Shown here: one piece after another, positions 10,101 to 17,755 of the stretch
Numbering within the stretch: position 1 is the stretch's first letter
Layout: every line of letters begins with the position of its first letter
From: Chrysochromulina tobinii
Lineage: Eukaryota > Haptophyta > Prymnesiales > Chrysochromulinaceae
Assembly: GCA_001275005.1 (NCBI GenBank)
Contig: JWZX01003076.1
Coordinates: forward strand, 1-32,934
Direction of reading: 5' to 3'
DNA: 32,934 bases
Notes under the pieces: model-generated
Told to the model about the DNA's origin: nothing
Databases searched by the model: none
What the model saw: the letters and a program-made list of their open reading frames with translations, nothing else
Program-made: the position numbers and the translations under genes

Positions 10101-10598
10101 GTGGCAAGCACAGAGCAGCTGCGGCGACGGCAGGCGACTGCCACCCCGGTGCACTCATCTGCCGCGGATGTGGCCAGGGCGGCCGCGGCGGCCGAGGGGC
10201 TCGAGCTGGTGCTGTCCTCGAAGAGTCAGACTGGCTTCAAAGGCGTGTGGAAGAGGAAGGGTGCCAAGTTCGACGTGTATGAGGTCCAGGTCACTGAGAA
10301 TGGCAAGGGGCGCTCAATGGGCACCTTTGCGACGCCGGAGGAGGCGGCCTTGTGCTACGCGAGGTACATTGAGGCGGAGCGCCAGTCAACCGCCCAGTGG
10401 CCGGCTGCACAAGAGCAAGCGCTCTTTCCGGGATTCGTCAACCCGGGAGTCCGATACACGAAAACGAGCGTCGCAGCCTCCGCCGCAGCAGTACTGCCGC
10501 CAGCACCGCCAGCTCCGCCAGCGCCGGCGCGAGCGCCGCTGCCAGCGCCGACATCCCATCGGCCGGACGCCGAAGTCGTTGTCGTTGACTCAGCATGA
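7107..10598 (+). CDS. MORC-type GHKL ATPase with Tudor-like region and AP2 domain
   Basis: Single open frame, 1163 residues, starting at ATG 7107 in a good context (AACCATGG). Residues 1-170 are low complexity. The GHKL ATPase follows: SALTAFGDLIDNARES (Mg-binding Asn about 202), DDGHGM (264-269) and HYGFGSKTALSKL (about 295). The S5-like part has SLRAYCELLYL (about 445) with IVLRGREVRYRNW, and then GFAFYHNGRLIR (about 577) and APEHNKAVYKRAELF (about 626). These motifs in this order mark MORC proteins, which compact or silence chromatin in ATP-dependent fashion. Residues about 730-885 hold Tudor/agenet-like sequence (GCYVEVWWLSEGD...WWRATLRH). Residues 1038-1092 are an AP2-type DNA-binding domain (TGFKGVWKRK...MGTFATPEEAALCYARYIEA). 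Nuclear location and chromatin targeting through AP2 are inference. The next gene, 151 bp downstream, is also Tudor-rich. Confidence 0.87.
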   Translation: MVHLLEREGPMSPSRWSGADLPWSLAAIGPQVVTQVGPRVDLELAYAEDMLEEAPAPQPVEAPAPHPDAAPYADNDAAPPIIEAGDSMWQQIAGSARVHVKLKGVHVHTCSPGGAQQHSEGVMPPRVVHFVENAATVPCESGVAPRIFEVDPMHVTVETDSEDDATADASAMPRMRVSEDLLDKLSQSHASALTAFGDLIDNARESEATMMRIDIRKHPRPAEARAGMGGAHDGVSRPQASISHGTVSGRMRTTLADLMLVLEDDGHGMSEGIVRMGLGSIGHTSKSLSGGSGLHYGFGSKTALSKLAEFCLIFTRAEGGHRTVALLSSSFSIARGMGEMLVPICTWERTADELLRETDEKTSPLTLKQRRASRDELLRCAHLPFASEAELLDVFKQGLFADGGTGTCLVCWSLKPVLTVRVHGARGDASDIVIRPNASDPPPITSLRAYCELLYLHAPSATPPLVPVLKIVLRGREVRYRNWDAYLCDLRHTVTLPDPAENEVEAQYDIVDGPGAAALRREAKKVSQQARATLTIGYAQTLDDVYNTLSWPSGSLKGVSATVMSERKRAVTEEQTGFAFYHNGRLIRILEKLVLAASNSIATSTRRITHYGQGLTGYVSENYLAPEHNKAVYKRAELFASLKNAVKRSCQKHLREKVAPRLDAIKSLPLAAAAVAATAAAAEASGSGSSLDAEVRPLPWAATPKHKGHPRKSLADECQREARMRPKDISDTTVGRVIAVSAGRYKLRMDDMLLSARSYRANELVETVFDPYELDRSMSPAPASLSGCYVEVWWLSEGDQHDDAHDDAEAAHDDWWRATLRHRPDLGESGWFDLEYEVDQTCEEVFIGISPGTRLMASVAFRRDGEKLVWKFPNVTDKDMFNLRRVDAAADELRRTMLQRMLRPECASAVLVGDTAEMPRPPASAAPASVEPASLEQPDAVAADVAPSRAAEAAASSSAMRSTARQRAAASSSAMRSIAGQRNAAPAVGAVAGVGAAAVASTEQLRRRQATATPVHSSAADVARAAAAAEGLELVLSSKSQTGFKGVWKRKGAKFDVYEVQVTENGKGRSMGTFATPEEAALCYARYIEAERQSTAQWPAAQEQALFPGFVNPGVRYTKTSVAASAAAVLPPAPPAPPAPARAPLPAPTSHRPDAEVVVVDSA

Positions 10599-10749
10599 AA
10601 GGAGTTCGACAGCGGCTGAGGAGGCGGAGGAGGCAGAGGAGGCGGAAGAGGCGGAGGAGGCGGAGGCACTCGCGGCGCCCTCGGCAAGCGGCGGTGGCGG
10701 CGGCCGTGGCGGCGGTGCTGCTGGTCGGCATTGCAGGTCGCCGACGGTG

Positions 10750-13700
10750 ATGCTGGGCGCCAAGATCGACGCAACGTCCTTTGGCACGGTGGGGCGCCGT
10801 AATGAGCGCCCGTCAGAACGCTCGGCCGGTCCAGCGACCCTCTCTGCCGCCACCGAGGCTACCTCCGAGCAGCCTCCCGAGCAGCCTCTTGCCATCGGGG
10901 CGCGGGTCAAGGCGTGCTTTCACGCGTACGAGAAGCCCCGGAAAAATAAAGGTTGGGGGGGCTGGCCATTACTACACAGGCGCAGTGGTTGCAGTCAATA
11001 GCGACGGCACATATGGGGTAAAGTACGATGATGGCGATGTCGAGGACCGCGTCGAGCGGCGGCACATCCAGCAGATCCCCTTGTCCTCACAGCCAGCGCC
11101 ACCGACGGCCGTGAGCGGTACCGGGAGACGAGCAACTCTCCGAGGTCGTGCACGGCGCCCCGAACACTCCGTTGGAGTACGCCCCGCGGAGTGCGAGGGC
11201 CGTGTGCATGCGATGCTGGAGGAGATTGACGAGATTGACGAGATTAATGAGGCCCATGTGCATGCGATGCTGGAGGAGGCTCTCGCGCCAGCTCTCGCGC
11301 AGGCGACGCGCTTGCGCGAGAGAGCAGGGACGACGACGGCGGACGAGTCGGCTGATTGGCATGAGCGAGCGCTCGCATGGCGCAAGCAGGCGGCCGCGGG
11401 ACTCGCGCGTCTGGTGAGCGAGCCACTTTTGGCCAAGAGCGCGGGCGCGCCGAGTAGAGCGCGCGCGGCGGAGGGCGCGGGCGCGGCGCACGAGGGCTCG
11501 GCGGCGGAGGCGAGCGAAGCGATGGAGATGGACGAGGTGGACAGAATGGTCGAGGCGTCGTCCCGGGCAAAGACCTCCTCCAACGTAGCATGCGGCCGCC
11601 CTCAGCTCGCGCAGCTCAAGCAAGCATCATCTCCCACTGCTACTCCCGGGCAAAGGGCCGACGAGGAGGGAAAGGAGGGCAAGGAGGGCGAGGAGGGCGA
11701 GGAGGGCAAGGAGGGCAAGGAGGACGAGGGGCTAGAGGTGAAGGTCGAGGAGGGAGATTCCGAGATGGAGGTGGAGGAGGTCGATGAGGACGAAGACGAA
11801 GACGAGGACGCTTCGGCCGATGCGATTGGATCTGACGCGGCGCGTGGACGGCTGGCGACCATCACAAAGGAGGAGGAGGACGAGGAGGATCCTGACGCGC
11901 TCTTGGAGAAACTGGAGCAAATGAACGACGAGGAAGTGACGCTGCTGATGGAGGAGGACGCAGGCGCCGAGGCGGCGGTCGAGAGTACTGGTGCAGAGAG
12001 GGCCAGGGCAGCGGCGACAGCCGAGACCAGAGCCCAGGACGACGCCGAGACCAGAGCCCAGGACGACGCCGAGCCCTTCTCTCATGCGAGTCTCGCCCGT
12101 ACTCTGCGCGAGAGGATGGCGCAGCTCGGCGGGATTCAGTCCAAGCTGGCCTCGCGTCTCGGCTGCACCAAACAGGCGCTCTCGGGCTGGCTCCACGGCA
12201 AGTGCCCCCGCGGTCAAGAGGCGCGCCTCGACGCGATCGTTAAGGCATGGCTCGATCGTGTTGAGCAGGATCCGACTCAGATCCAATCTCGTCAGATCCA
12301 ATCTCGTCAGATCCAATCTCGTGATGAGCAGGATCTGACTCGGGAGGCTGTGGAAGAGCCTGCTCCGGCGTTGGATGAGGAGCTAACGGCCGCGTTGGCC
12401 GCGGCTGAGCGCAAAGAGGAGGCTGCGAGGAGGTTGCTCACCGAGGCCGCAGCAACTCGGGCGCAGGTGGCGGGCGCGATGCAGCAGCAGCAGGCAGCGC
12501 GCACGGCCAAGCCAGCCCGAGGCCGATCGTCCCCAGCTCGAGGCAAGGACGAGTTCAAGGACGACCGAACCGCCGTGTTGGAAACCGGATCGGCCACTGC
12601 CGACGAGAGCGCTCATGACGGCGCTCAGGTCAGGCCCTGCGAGGTTGAGAGTGCGGCGGCCGGAAGCAGCTCACCGCTCAAGCGTCCTAGGGAGTGTCTC
12701 GCCGCGACCAGCGCCACCGCCGCCGCCGCGACCGCCGCCGTGACCGCCGCAACCGCGACCGCCGCCGCCCCCCCACCACCGCAAAGGACGCAGTGGGGGG
12801 CGATGGGCCGCATGCACAAAGTGCCTGAGCGGCTACTTCCCACTATGGATCCCCGCAAGAAACCCAAGCATTGGAAGCCACCGGCGGCCGTGCCGCCGCC
12901 GCCCATGGCCGCCGCACCGCCGCCACCGGCCACGCCACCGCTCGGGACAGCGCCGCCGTTGTCGTCCCGAGCGTCGTCCCAAGCGGATCGCGATGCGGCC
13001 GAGTGGCGGGCCCCTTATGAAGCTCACGCCAAGCTCATGTACGCGGAGCTCATTGTAGGGGGCCTCGTGCGCGTGTGGTGGACGAAGACGATGGCGGGCC
13101 ATCTCGAGCGGTTCCAGTACGGCACCGTCACTGTCGTGGGGCCAGCATCATTGCCACAGCGCAAGCGTGATCCTCTCAACTGCACCTTCGAGGTCACTTA
13201 CCCCGACCAGCCGTGTGGCGCCGAGGGAGGCAAGTTCTTGCACGACCTCGAGCAGGTACACGTGGAGCGGGTGCCTGAAGGCGCTTACGATCACTACTTC
13301 CGGTCTGCTCAGCACGACGCGCTGTCGCACGCTGCATCAGAGCATGCAACCGCACCGGAGCGCAATAGCGAGCGCCCACCTCGCAAGGCCGCCGTCGCGG
13401 GCGCTGCTCGAGGGGCCGCCGCTCTAGGGGCCGCCGCCGCTGAGGCACAGGCCGTCTTAAGCGTGGGCGCACGCGTGCTCGCTCGCCATTTGGCGTCCTA
13501 TTCCAAGGGGGCACGTCGCCTAAAGTCGGGCGCCAACGCGTGGTGGCGTGGCACGATCTTGGCCGTTGGCTCGGGCGGTGCCACGTACAACGTCGAGTAC
13601 GATGATGATGGCGTGAAGGAGGACGTGCTTGCCAAATTTGTGCAGCCGCTGGACGAGGAGGGTGATGAGGACGAGGACGAGGACGAGGACGAAGACGAAG

Positions 13701-14047
13701 ACGAGGACGACGAGGACGAGGACGACGAGGAGCCCAAGCCGCCGGAGCCGCCCCACGAGGGCTCGCTGCGCTACGACATCTTCCGTGCCCTGTGCGACGG
13801 CCACTCGACGCGAGCGGCCATCATTGACTACGTGGACCAGCACGGTAAGTCGTCCACACGCGGCAAGATTACTCACGATCACAGTCTGCTGCAGGCCGAC
13901 GTGGTCACGGCACTAGGCAAGGAGACGAATCACGGCCGTCCGCCCCTCTGGTGGCAGGATGCAGACAAGTACGGCCTCACTGCGGAAGGCGAGGTCGTGA
14001 GAGCCAAAGAGAGAGCAGCACGCAAGCGCCCCATAGCGTCGCTGTAA
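10750..14047 (+). CDS. Multi-Tudor-like, helix-turn-helix protein interrupted by a one-base frameshift
   Basis: ATG 10750 opens a frame that reads IGARVKACFHAYEKPRK and then loses frame at seven G (10955-10961). The +1-shifted frame continues YYTGAVVAVNSDGTYGVKYD and runs to the stop at 14047. Removing one G would give about 1098 residues and one intact Tudor-like domain (about 47-100), so the two parts are one gene. Further modules: long acidic stretches (about 300-400); an XRE-like helix-turn-helix (about 450-505, SKLASRLGCTKQALSGWLHG); three QIQSR repeats; Ala/Pro linkers; a second Tudor-like domain (about 765-845, GLVRVWWTKTMAG); a third (about 903-965, VGARVLARH...WWRGTILAVG); a poly-Asp/Glu tract; and a C-terminal 95-residue domain, possibly winged-helix. 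A nuclear chromatin-associated role is inferred from the modules and from the neighbouring MORC gene. The break is either a homopolymer assembly error or a recent mutation. Confidence 0.65.
12278..12322 (+). repeat. Three exact 15-bp tandem repeats encoding QIQSR
   Basis: CAGATCCAATCTCGT occurs three times head to tail (12278-12292, 12293-12307, 12308-12322) inside the Tudor/HTH gene, in frame. The preceding and following coding segments (GAGCAGGATCCGACTC and GAGCAGGATCTGACTC) are also near-duplicates. The repeat therefore probably arose by local slippage and changes only a linker. Confidence 0.9.
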
Positions 14048-14494
14048 TCGGCCATCTCTCATCTGCACCAGGAGATATACCGCTCGCGATTCGAGATCAA
14101 AGGGGATGCTCGAAGATGTTTGATGCGCAGTCACTGGTGAATGCACCGAGAGTTCGAGAGGCGATCTGATTGCTGCTCGCGCCTTTAGATTCCCTGTGGG
14201 ATTCTCGAAGAGCGCTCGATCGCGCATTGCTTATGACCATCACAGGCATATGATGAGCATGAGATTGCTCCTCTTTCGATCTTTCGAAAGTCGAGCGACG
14301 ATGGATCGGGTGTGTTTTCGAGCGACGATGGATCGGGTGTGTTTTCCCCGCCCCCCACCGCGATGTTAAGCCTGGTCTAGCTTTCAGCAGGGACCGGGTT
14401 GTCGCGCAGGCTCACCAGGCTGCTTGTGTAGCTCTGATGAACCGCAATCACAAGTCCATTTTTGGCTCCAGAATGCGGGATTGGGAAATTAGCG
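14048..14494. other. Intergenic spacer before the dioxygenase gene
   Basis: No gene is recognised. The stretch holds the 10-bp palindrome CTTTCGAAAG (14281-14290) immediately before a 27-bp tandem duplication (annotated separately), then a C-rich run (CCCCGCCCCCC). The dioxygenase frame is open for a short way upstream of its ATG without another ATG. Confidence 0.5.
14292..14345. repeat. Exact 27-bp tandem duplication
   Basis: A unit beginning CGAGCGACGATGGATCGGG and ending TGTGTTTT occupies 14292-14318 and is repeated without change at 14319-14345. It sits about 150 bp upstream of the dioxygenase start codon, within the likely promoter or 5' leader. Confidence 0.95.
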
Positions 14495-15946
14495 ATGACC
14501 ATTTTCACATTCACAGGCGCTGGATTGGGGTGCAACATCCACGTACAGTACTGTATCAACAATGAGTCGCCCGTGGGAGCACTACCAGATCCACAAAAGC
14601 AAGCCGGCGTAATGATGCAAGCTGAGTGGGCTGCCGTGGTCACCATGTCGGCTGTCAGTGCCTACTTTATCTGGCGCGCACGTCACCGGTTCGAGTCGTT
14701 GAAATTGTATTCCTGCTCGAGGATGACCGCAGAAGAGGTTAGCTTCATCTCGGTTCCTATTGGTGATGTTGAGCGCCAACTTCTCGCTGTCATGGAAAAG
14801 TATGGCTGTGCACTCGTTACAGGGGTTGCCCAGGATGCCGAGCTAGAGGAGCTTGAGCGCCTAATGCACAATGATCTCGTCGCCGTCGTAGACGAGGACG
14901 CCGTCGGCGCTTTGCCACCCAGTATCCTGGGAGACTTCGCCAGATTCAAGAATGGCACGGTCCAAGATTTTCCAGCCCCGAACGTTGATTCGTTGACCGC
15001 AAGTGGGCTCCTCTTGAAGAAGTGCTTCGCGCATGGTAAAATGGCATGGCGCGTTCGGAAGCACCCCAACATTCATCGTGCATTCGCCGCTTTGTATCCA
15101 GACGATCCAGGCCCGCTCGTGTCAAGCTTGGATGTGCCCCTCCTCTCGCGCGACTTGGGAGGCGTGGCACCGTTGACGAATCCCGTGAGTGCGCACATGG
15201 ACCAGAATCTCAACGATGCGCGCGCTCACCTTCGGGACTGCGCGTACTACCAGGGCATTTTTTACGTCTGGGGCGCCGAGGCAGAGGAGGCAAGCACCAC
15301 GGTCGTGTGGCCTGGCTCGCACAACGACAAGGAGCTCCGCTCAAGGATGATGTCCGACGAGAACTTCAAGAACTGGGGCGCAGCCGGTGAACATTACTGC
15401 GCGATCTGCGACATGAAAGATGAACAGACGGCTGCAGACATTGCAGCAGCCTGGGGCAAGGCGGCGCGTCGCGTCCCGGCTCCGAGAGGCTCTCTCTTCC
15501 TATGGAGCACGAAGACACTGCACACGGGATGGCAAGCTGGCAAACGTCTCGCGCAGGCGGTAGCGCTCTCGCCCAAGTCCGAGCGGCCCGAGCATGAGAG
15601 GCTGGCAAAGCTCCGGCTCGCGGCGCTGGGCTTGCCAAGCACCCATTGGGCCCACGTGGGAATGCAGCATGATATGGTCCTGAGGGATATGGGTTACTTT
15701 GGCTTGCCGGCCGATGCAGCAGAGAGTCAGACGCGAAGAGAAAACACGCTCGGTGCAATGCCGATGCGCTCCGCGATCCGCCCATTCGGCCTCCACGAAG
15801 ACGCTCCCGTCGCCGAGCTCGAGATTCTCGCGAGGAACACGACGTTCTCGCTCTGTGGAATGTGGTGGCCATCTGAAGAGGAGAGAGTGAGATGGAGCGC
15901 CGTTTTAGAAGCGAGCGTGAAGGACGAATGCAAGGACATCCTCTGA
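14495..15946 (+). CDS. Membrane-anchored phytanoyl-CoA dioxygenase-like Fe(II)/2-oxoglutarate oxygenase
   Basis: From ATG 14495 the product is 483 residues with no intron. A hydrophobic segment near residues 46-62 (WAAVVTMSAVSAYFIW), followed by RARHR, looks like a single membrane anchor. The catalytic domain carries the facial triad: His234-x-Asp236 in SAHMDQNL and the distal His343 in LHTGW, with Arg351 eight residues later for 2-oxoglutarate. VVWPGSHNDKELRSR is the WPGSHk block typical of PhyH-family proteins, and the PRGSLFLWSTKTLHTGW strand completes the cupin fold. The family hydroxylates lipids or small molecules using O2 and 2-oxoglutarate; the substrate here is unknown. The spacing and motif set make a PhyH-like oxygenase much more likely than a prolyl hydroxylase. 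The first in-frame ATG was chosen. Confidence 0.8.
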   Translation: MTIFTFTGAGLGCNIHVQYCINNESPVGALPDPQKQAGVMMQAEWAAVVTMSAVSAYFIWRARHRFESLKLYSCSRMTAEEVSFISVPIGDVERQLLAVMEKYGCALVTGVAQDAELEELERLMHNDLVAVVDEDAVGALPPSILGDFARFKNGTVQDFPAPNVDSLTASGLLLKKCFAHGKMAWRVRKHPNIHRAFAALYPDDPGPLVSSLDVPLLSRDLGGVAPLTNPVSAHMDQNLNDARAHLRDCAYYQGIFYVWGAEAEEASTTVVWPGSHNDKELRSRMMSDENFKNWGAAGEHYCAICDMKDEQTAADIAAAWGKAARRVPAPRGSLFLWSTKTLHTGWQAGKRLAQAVALSPKSERPEHERLAKLRLAALGLPSTHWAHVGMQHDMVLRDMGYFGLPADAAESQTRRENTLGAMPMRSAIRPFGLHEDAPVAELEILARNTTFSLCGMWWPSEEERVRWSAVLEASVKDECKDIL

Positions 15947-16602
15947 GTTTCTAGATGCTTGGCAGCTGTGCGCAGAGCAAGCGGTTCTCTCCGTTTAAAT
16001 CAGAGCGGTCCCCCCGCCTCCACGCCCCCCGCCGCACCGACGTACCCTGTCCGTGTCTCCCGTTGGAATTCAATGTTTCGAGATCTCTTCACACGGAGAG
16101 TTCACAGTCGCTTTTTTTAGAAATGTCCGGCCCGCGGCCCGGCTGCAGCGTGCAGGAGAGCCGAGGACGCGGTGCGCTTGGTTCGAACGCTCGGGACCAC
16201 GATGCACGAACGAGTGGGCAGTGGCGGAGGGCGCCGGCCGCCCCCTGCGCTCAGTCGCCGTGCCCATCTCGACGGTGGCGATCAAGTTTTGACACGTAAA
16301 CCTCGAACAAAACCTTTGACGATTTATGTGTTCACACTATGCATTCACACTAGGGCTTCACGAAACCCAAGGACCGCGACCGCCGCTCACTACACCGCGA
16401 CGAGGACTGCGCGCACCATCGCCGCCGAACCGAACACGCGCACCACGACCCACGAGCGAACAGTGAAGTGTAGGAAGTGTGCAAAGTGGGACCGTCCAAC
16501 ACGGATGGTTAGGCCCTATCGTGAGTATTCGCATTCATCCATTCTTTATCCATTCTTGCATCAATTCCTCTCAGTTGAGTCTGCCTTCTCCCAGCTTTGC
16601 CG
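15947..16602. other. Intergenic spacer between convergent genes
   Basis: This lies between the ends of two convergent genes. Nothing can be assigned firmly. A 79-codon open frame on the plus strand (16053-16292) ends in a protein-like segment (NEWAVAEGAGRPLRSVAVPI) but has no ATG and no clear splice partner. It may be an exon remnant. The rest is rich in short CACGAC or ACCGCGAC-type sequence with no clear repeat unit. Confidence 0.4.
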
Positions 16603-17655
16603 TCACCTCTCCCCCGACCGCCAGCTCACCATGCGCCCGACGTATTCTGCAACCACGGGGGCCCGCATCGTCGCGCTGCCGCAATACGGGCAAGAATCTT
16701 CTGCGGCAGGATGAATGTCCGTCCAAGCTTCCCAGCACTCGACGTCCATCCAATGCGAACACGGAAAGAAGCAGACGAGACGCACGCGCTCCTCGGTGCC
16801 GCCCTTCATGAACGTGTCATGACAGGCGGGGCACCGGAGGCTTGGAAGCTTCTGGCGTAGCACGCCGGCGTCCTCCATTGTGGCAATCATGGATCCGAGC
16901 ACCATACAAAGGAGCCAATCCTCCCCTCCCGGAAACTCCAGGGTATCGGCCTCCCGCCGATGGACTTCAGCCAAGCTCAAGCTGCGGTACATGTTGAGCC
17001 TCGCCTTCAGGATGCGAAAACCGTCACCGACGCCTTTGGAAAGCCACACGTCCAGCAACACGGAGCATCGGGCTCTTTCCGGCTCGGAGAATCTTTCAAG
17101 CGCGACTGCCAAGGCGCTGACGAGCCCGTGCGCACGGTTTTCGTGGGCCCACCAGTCCCACCACTGCCATTCGGTGAAGTCCCACCAGTCCCACCACCGC
17201 CGCCCACGCCACGCGCTCTGTATGGTACCCTCAAGCGCATCAATCCTCGAATGAAAGAGGCTCTCTTCGAAGGGCAGCGCCACACGGGGGCGCCAGTCCC
17301 ATTCGGGGTGCTGGTTGACCGCATTCGGCACCACATCCCCTGGCTGCGCGCGACCCTCGGCCACGCGTCGGTGTGCCTGATATCCCGGCCCATCGATGAC
17401 AGATGCAGCCGTGCTCCGACGACGTCCACCATGTCCTGTGAGTGGGTCCCGGTCTTCACGCCCTTGCGGACGCTGAGGTGGTGGTGAGATTGATGGACGT
17501 GATTGTGAGGATGGCCTCTGTTGAATACGCGGTGGAGATCGTCGCCGGTGTAGCACCAGTGCGGCTGCCGCGAGGCAGAGTAGGACAAAGAGCAGAAGCA
17601 AAGCGACGGTGCCGAGACGAATGAGTCGCGTGAGAACGACGTCGCTCTCCTCCAT
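16603..17655 (-). CDS. Membrane-anchored RING-type zinc-finger protein with Trp-rich segment
   Basis: ATG at 17655, 350 residues, no intron. An N-terminal membrane segment spans about residues 15-35 (VALLLLFVLLCLAAAALVL), followed by basic HRRR, so the bulk probably faces the cytosol. Residues about 149-172 contain nine or ten tryptophans in a repeating WWDWW pattern. The C-terminal zinc finger has C275-x2-C278, C299-x-H301, D304, C307 and C322-x2-C325. This is RING-H2-like order, but the fifth ligand position is Asp instead of Cys/His. RING proteins usually act as E3 ubiquitin ligases, so a membrane-bound E3 is the best guess. Ligase activity is inference, because the spacing between C278 and C299 is long and one ligand is unusual. 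It is transcribed divergently from the next gene, only 100 bp away. Confidence 0.72.
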   Translation of the reverse strand: MEESDVVLTRLIRLGTVALLLLFVLLCLAAAALVLHRRRSPPRIQQRPSSQSRPSISPPPQRPQGREDRDPLTGHGGRRRSTAASVIDGPGYQAHRRVAEGRAQPGDVVPNAVNQHPEWDWRPRVALPFEESLFHSRIDALEGTIQSAWRGRRWWDWWDFTEWQWWDWWAHENRAHGLVSALAVALERFSEPERARCSVLLDVWLSKGVGDGFRILKARLNMYRSLSLAEVHRREADTLEFPGGEDWLLCMVLGSMIATMEDAGVLRQKLPSLRCPACHDTFMKGGTEERVRLVCFFPCSHWMDVECWEAWTDIHPAAEDSCPYCGSATMRAPVVAEYVGRMVSWRSGER

Positions 17656-17755
17656 GAGCTCGTCGAAACGGCGGACAAGCTAAACTTCGACGTGATTTTT
17701 CCGGAATCATTCATTTGGACAAATAAGTTCAATTACTGTAACCTCTTCACTTTAA
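17656..17755. promoter_or_regulatory. Compact divergent promoter between the RING and C2H2 genes
   Basis: The two start codons point away from each other across 100 bp. The interval is clearly AT-richer than its flanks, holds TTCCGGAA at 17699-17706, and ends with TTTAAATG at the plus-strand start. A shared promoter is inferred from geometry and composition. If the plus-strand gene really starts at ATG 17849 the interval is about 190 bp. Confidence 0.5.

Noticed and set aside
10612-10680. Glu/Ala repeat (GAGGCGGAG)n as the start of the Tudor gene
   Set aside because: It is open in several frames because of its composition and has no ATG before it outside the preceding gene. ATG 10750 was preferred.
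10576-10749. Possible intron joining the MORC-AP2 and Tudor-HTH genes into one
   Set aside because: A fair acceptor exists (TTGCAG ending 10736), but it needs a phase-2 donor, and the GT sites near the end of the first gene are phase 0. A clear stop at 10598 also intervenes.
10950-10979. The frame change read as a tiny GT-AG intron (AAAG|GTTGGG...CACAG)
   Set aside because: It would be about 30 bp and would delete the HYYTG residues that the Tudor-like domain needs. A one-base homopolymer error is simpler.
16053-16292. 79-codon plus-strand frame as a gene
   Set aside because: It lacks an ATG and a recognisable splice partner; it is noted only as a possible exon remnant.
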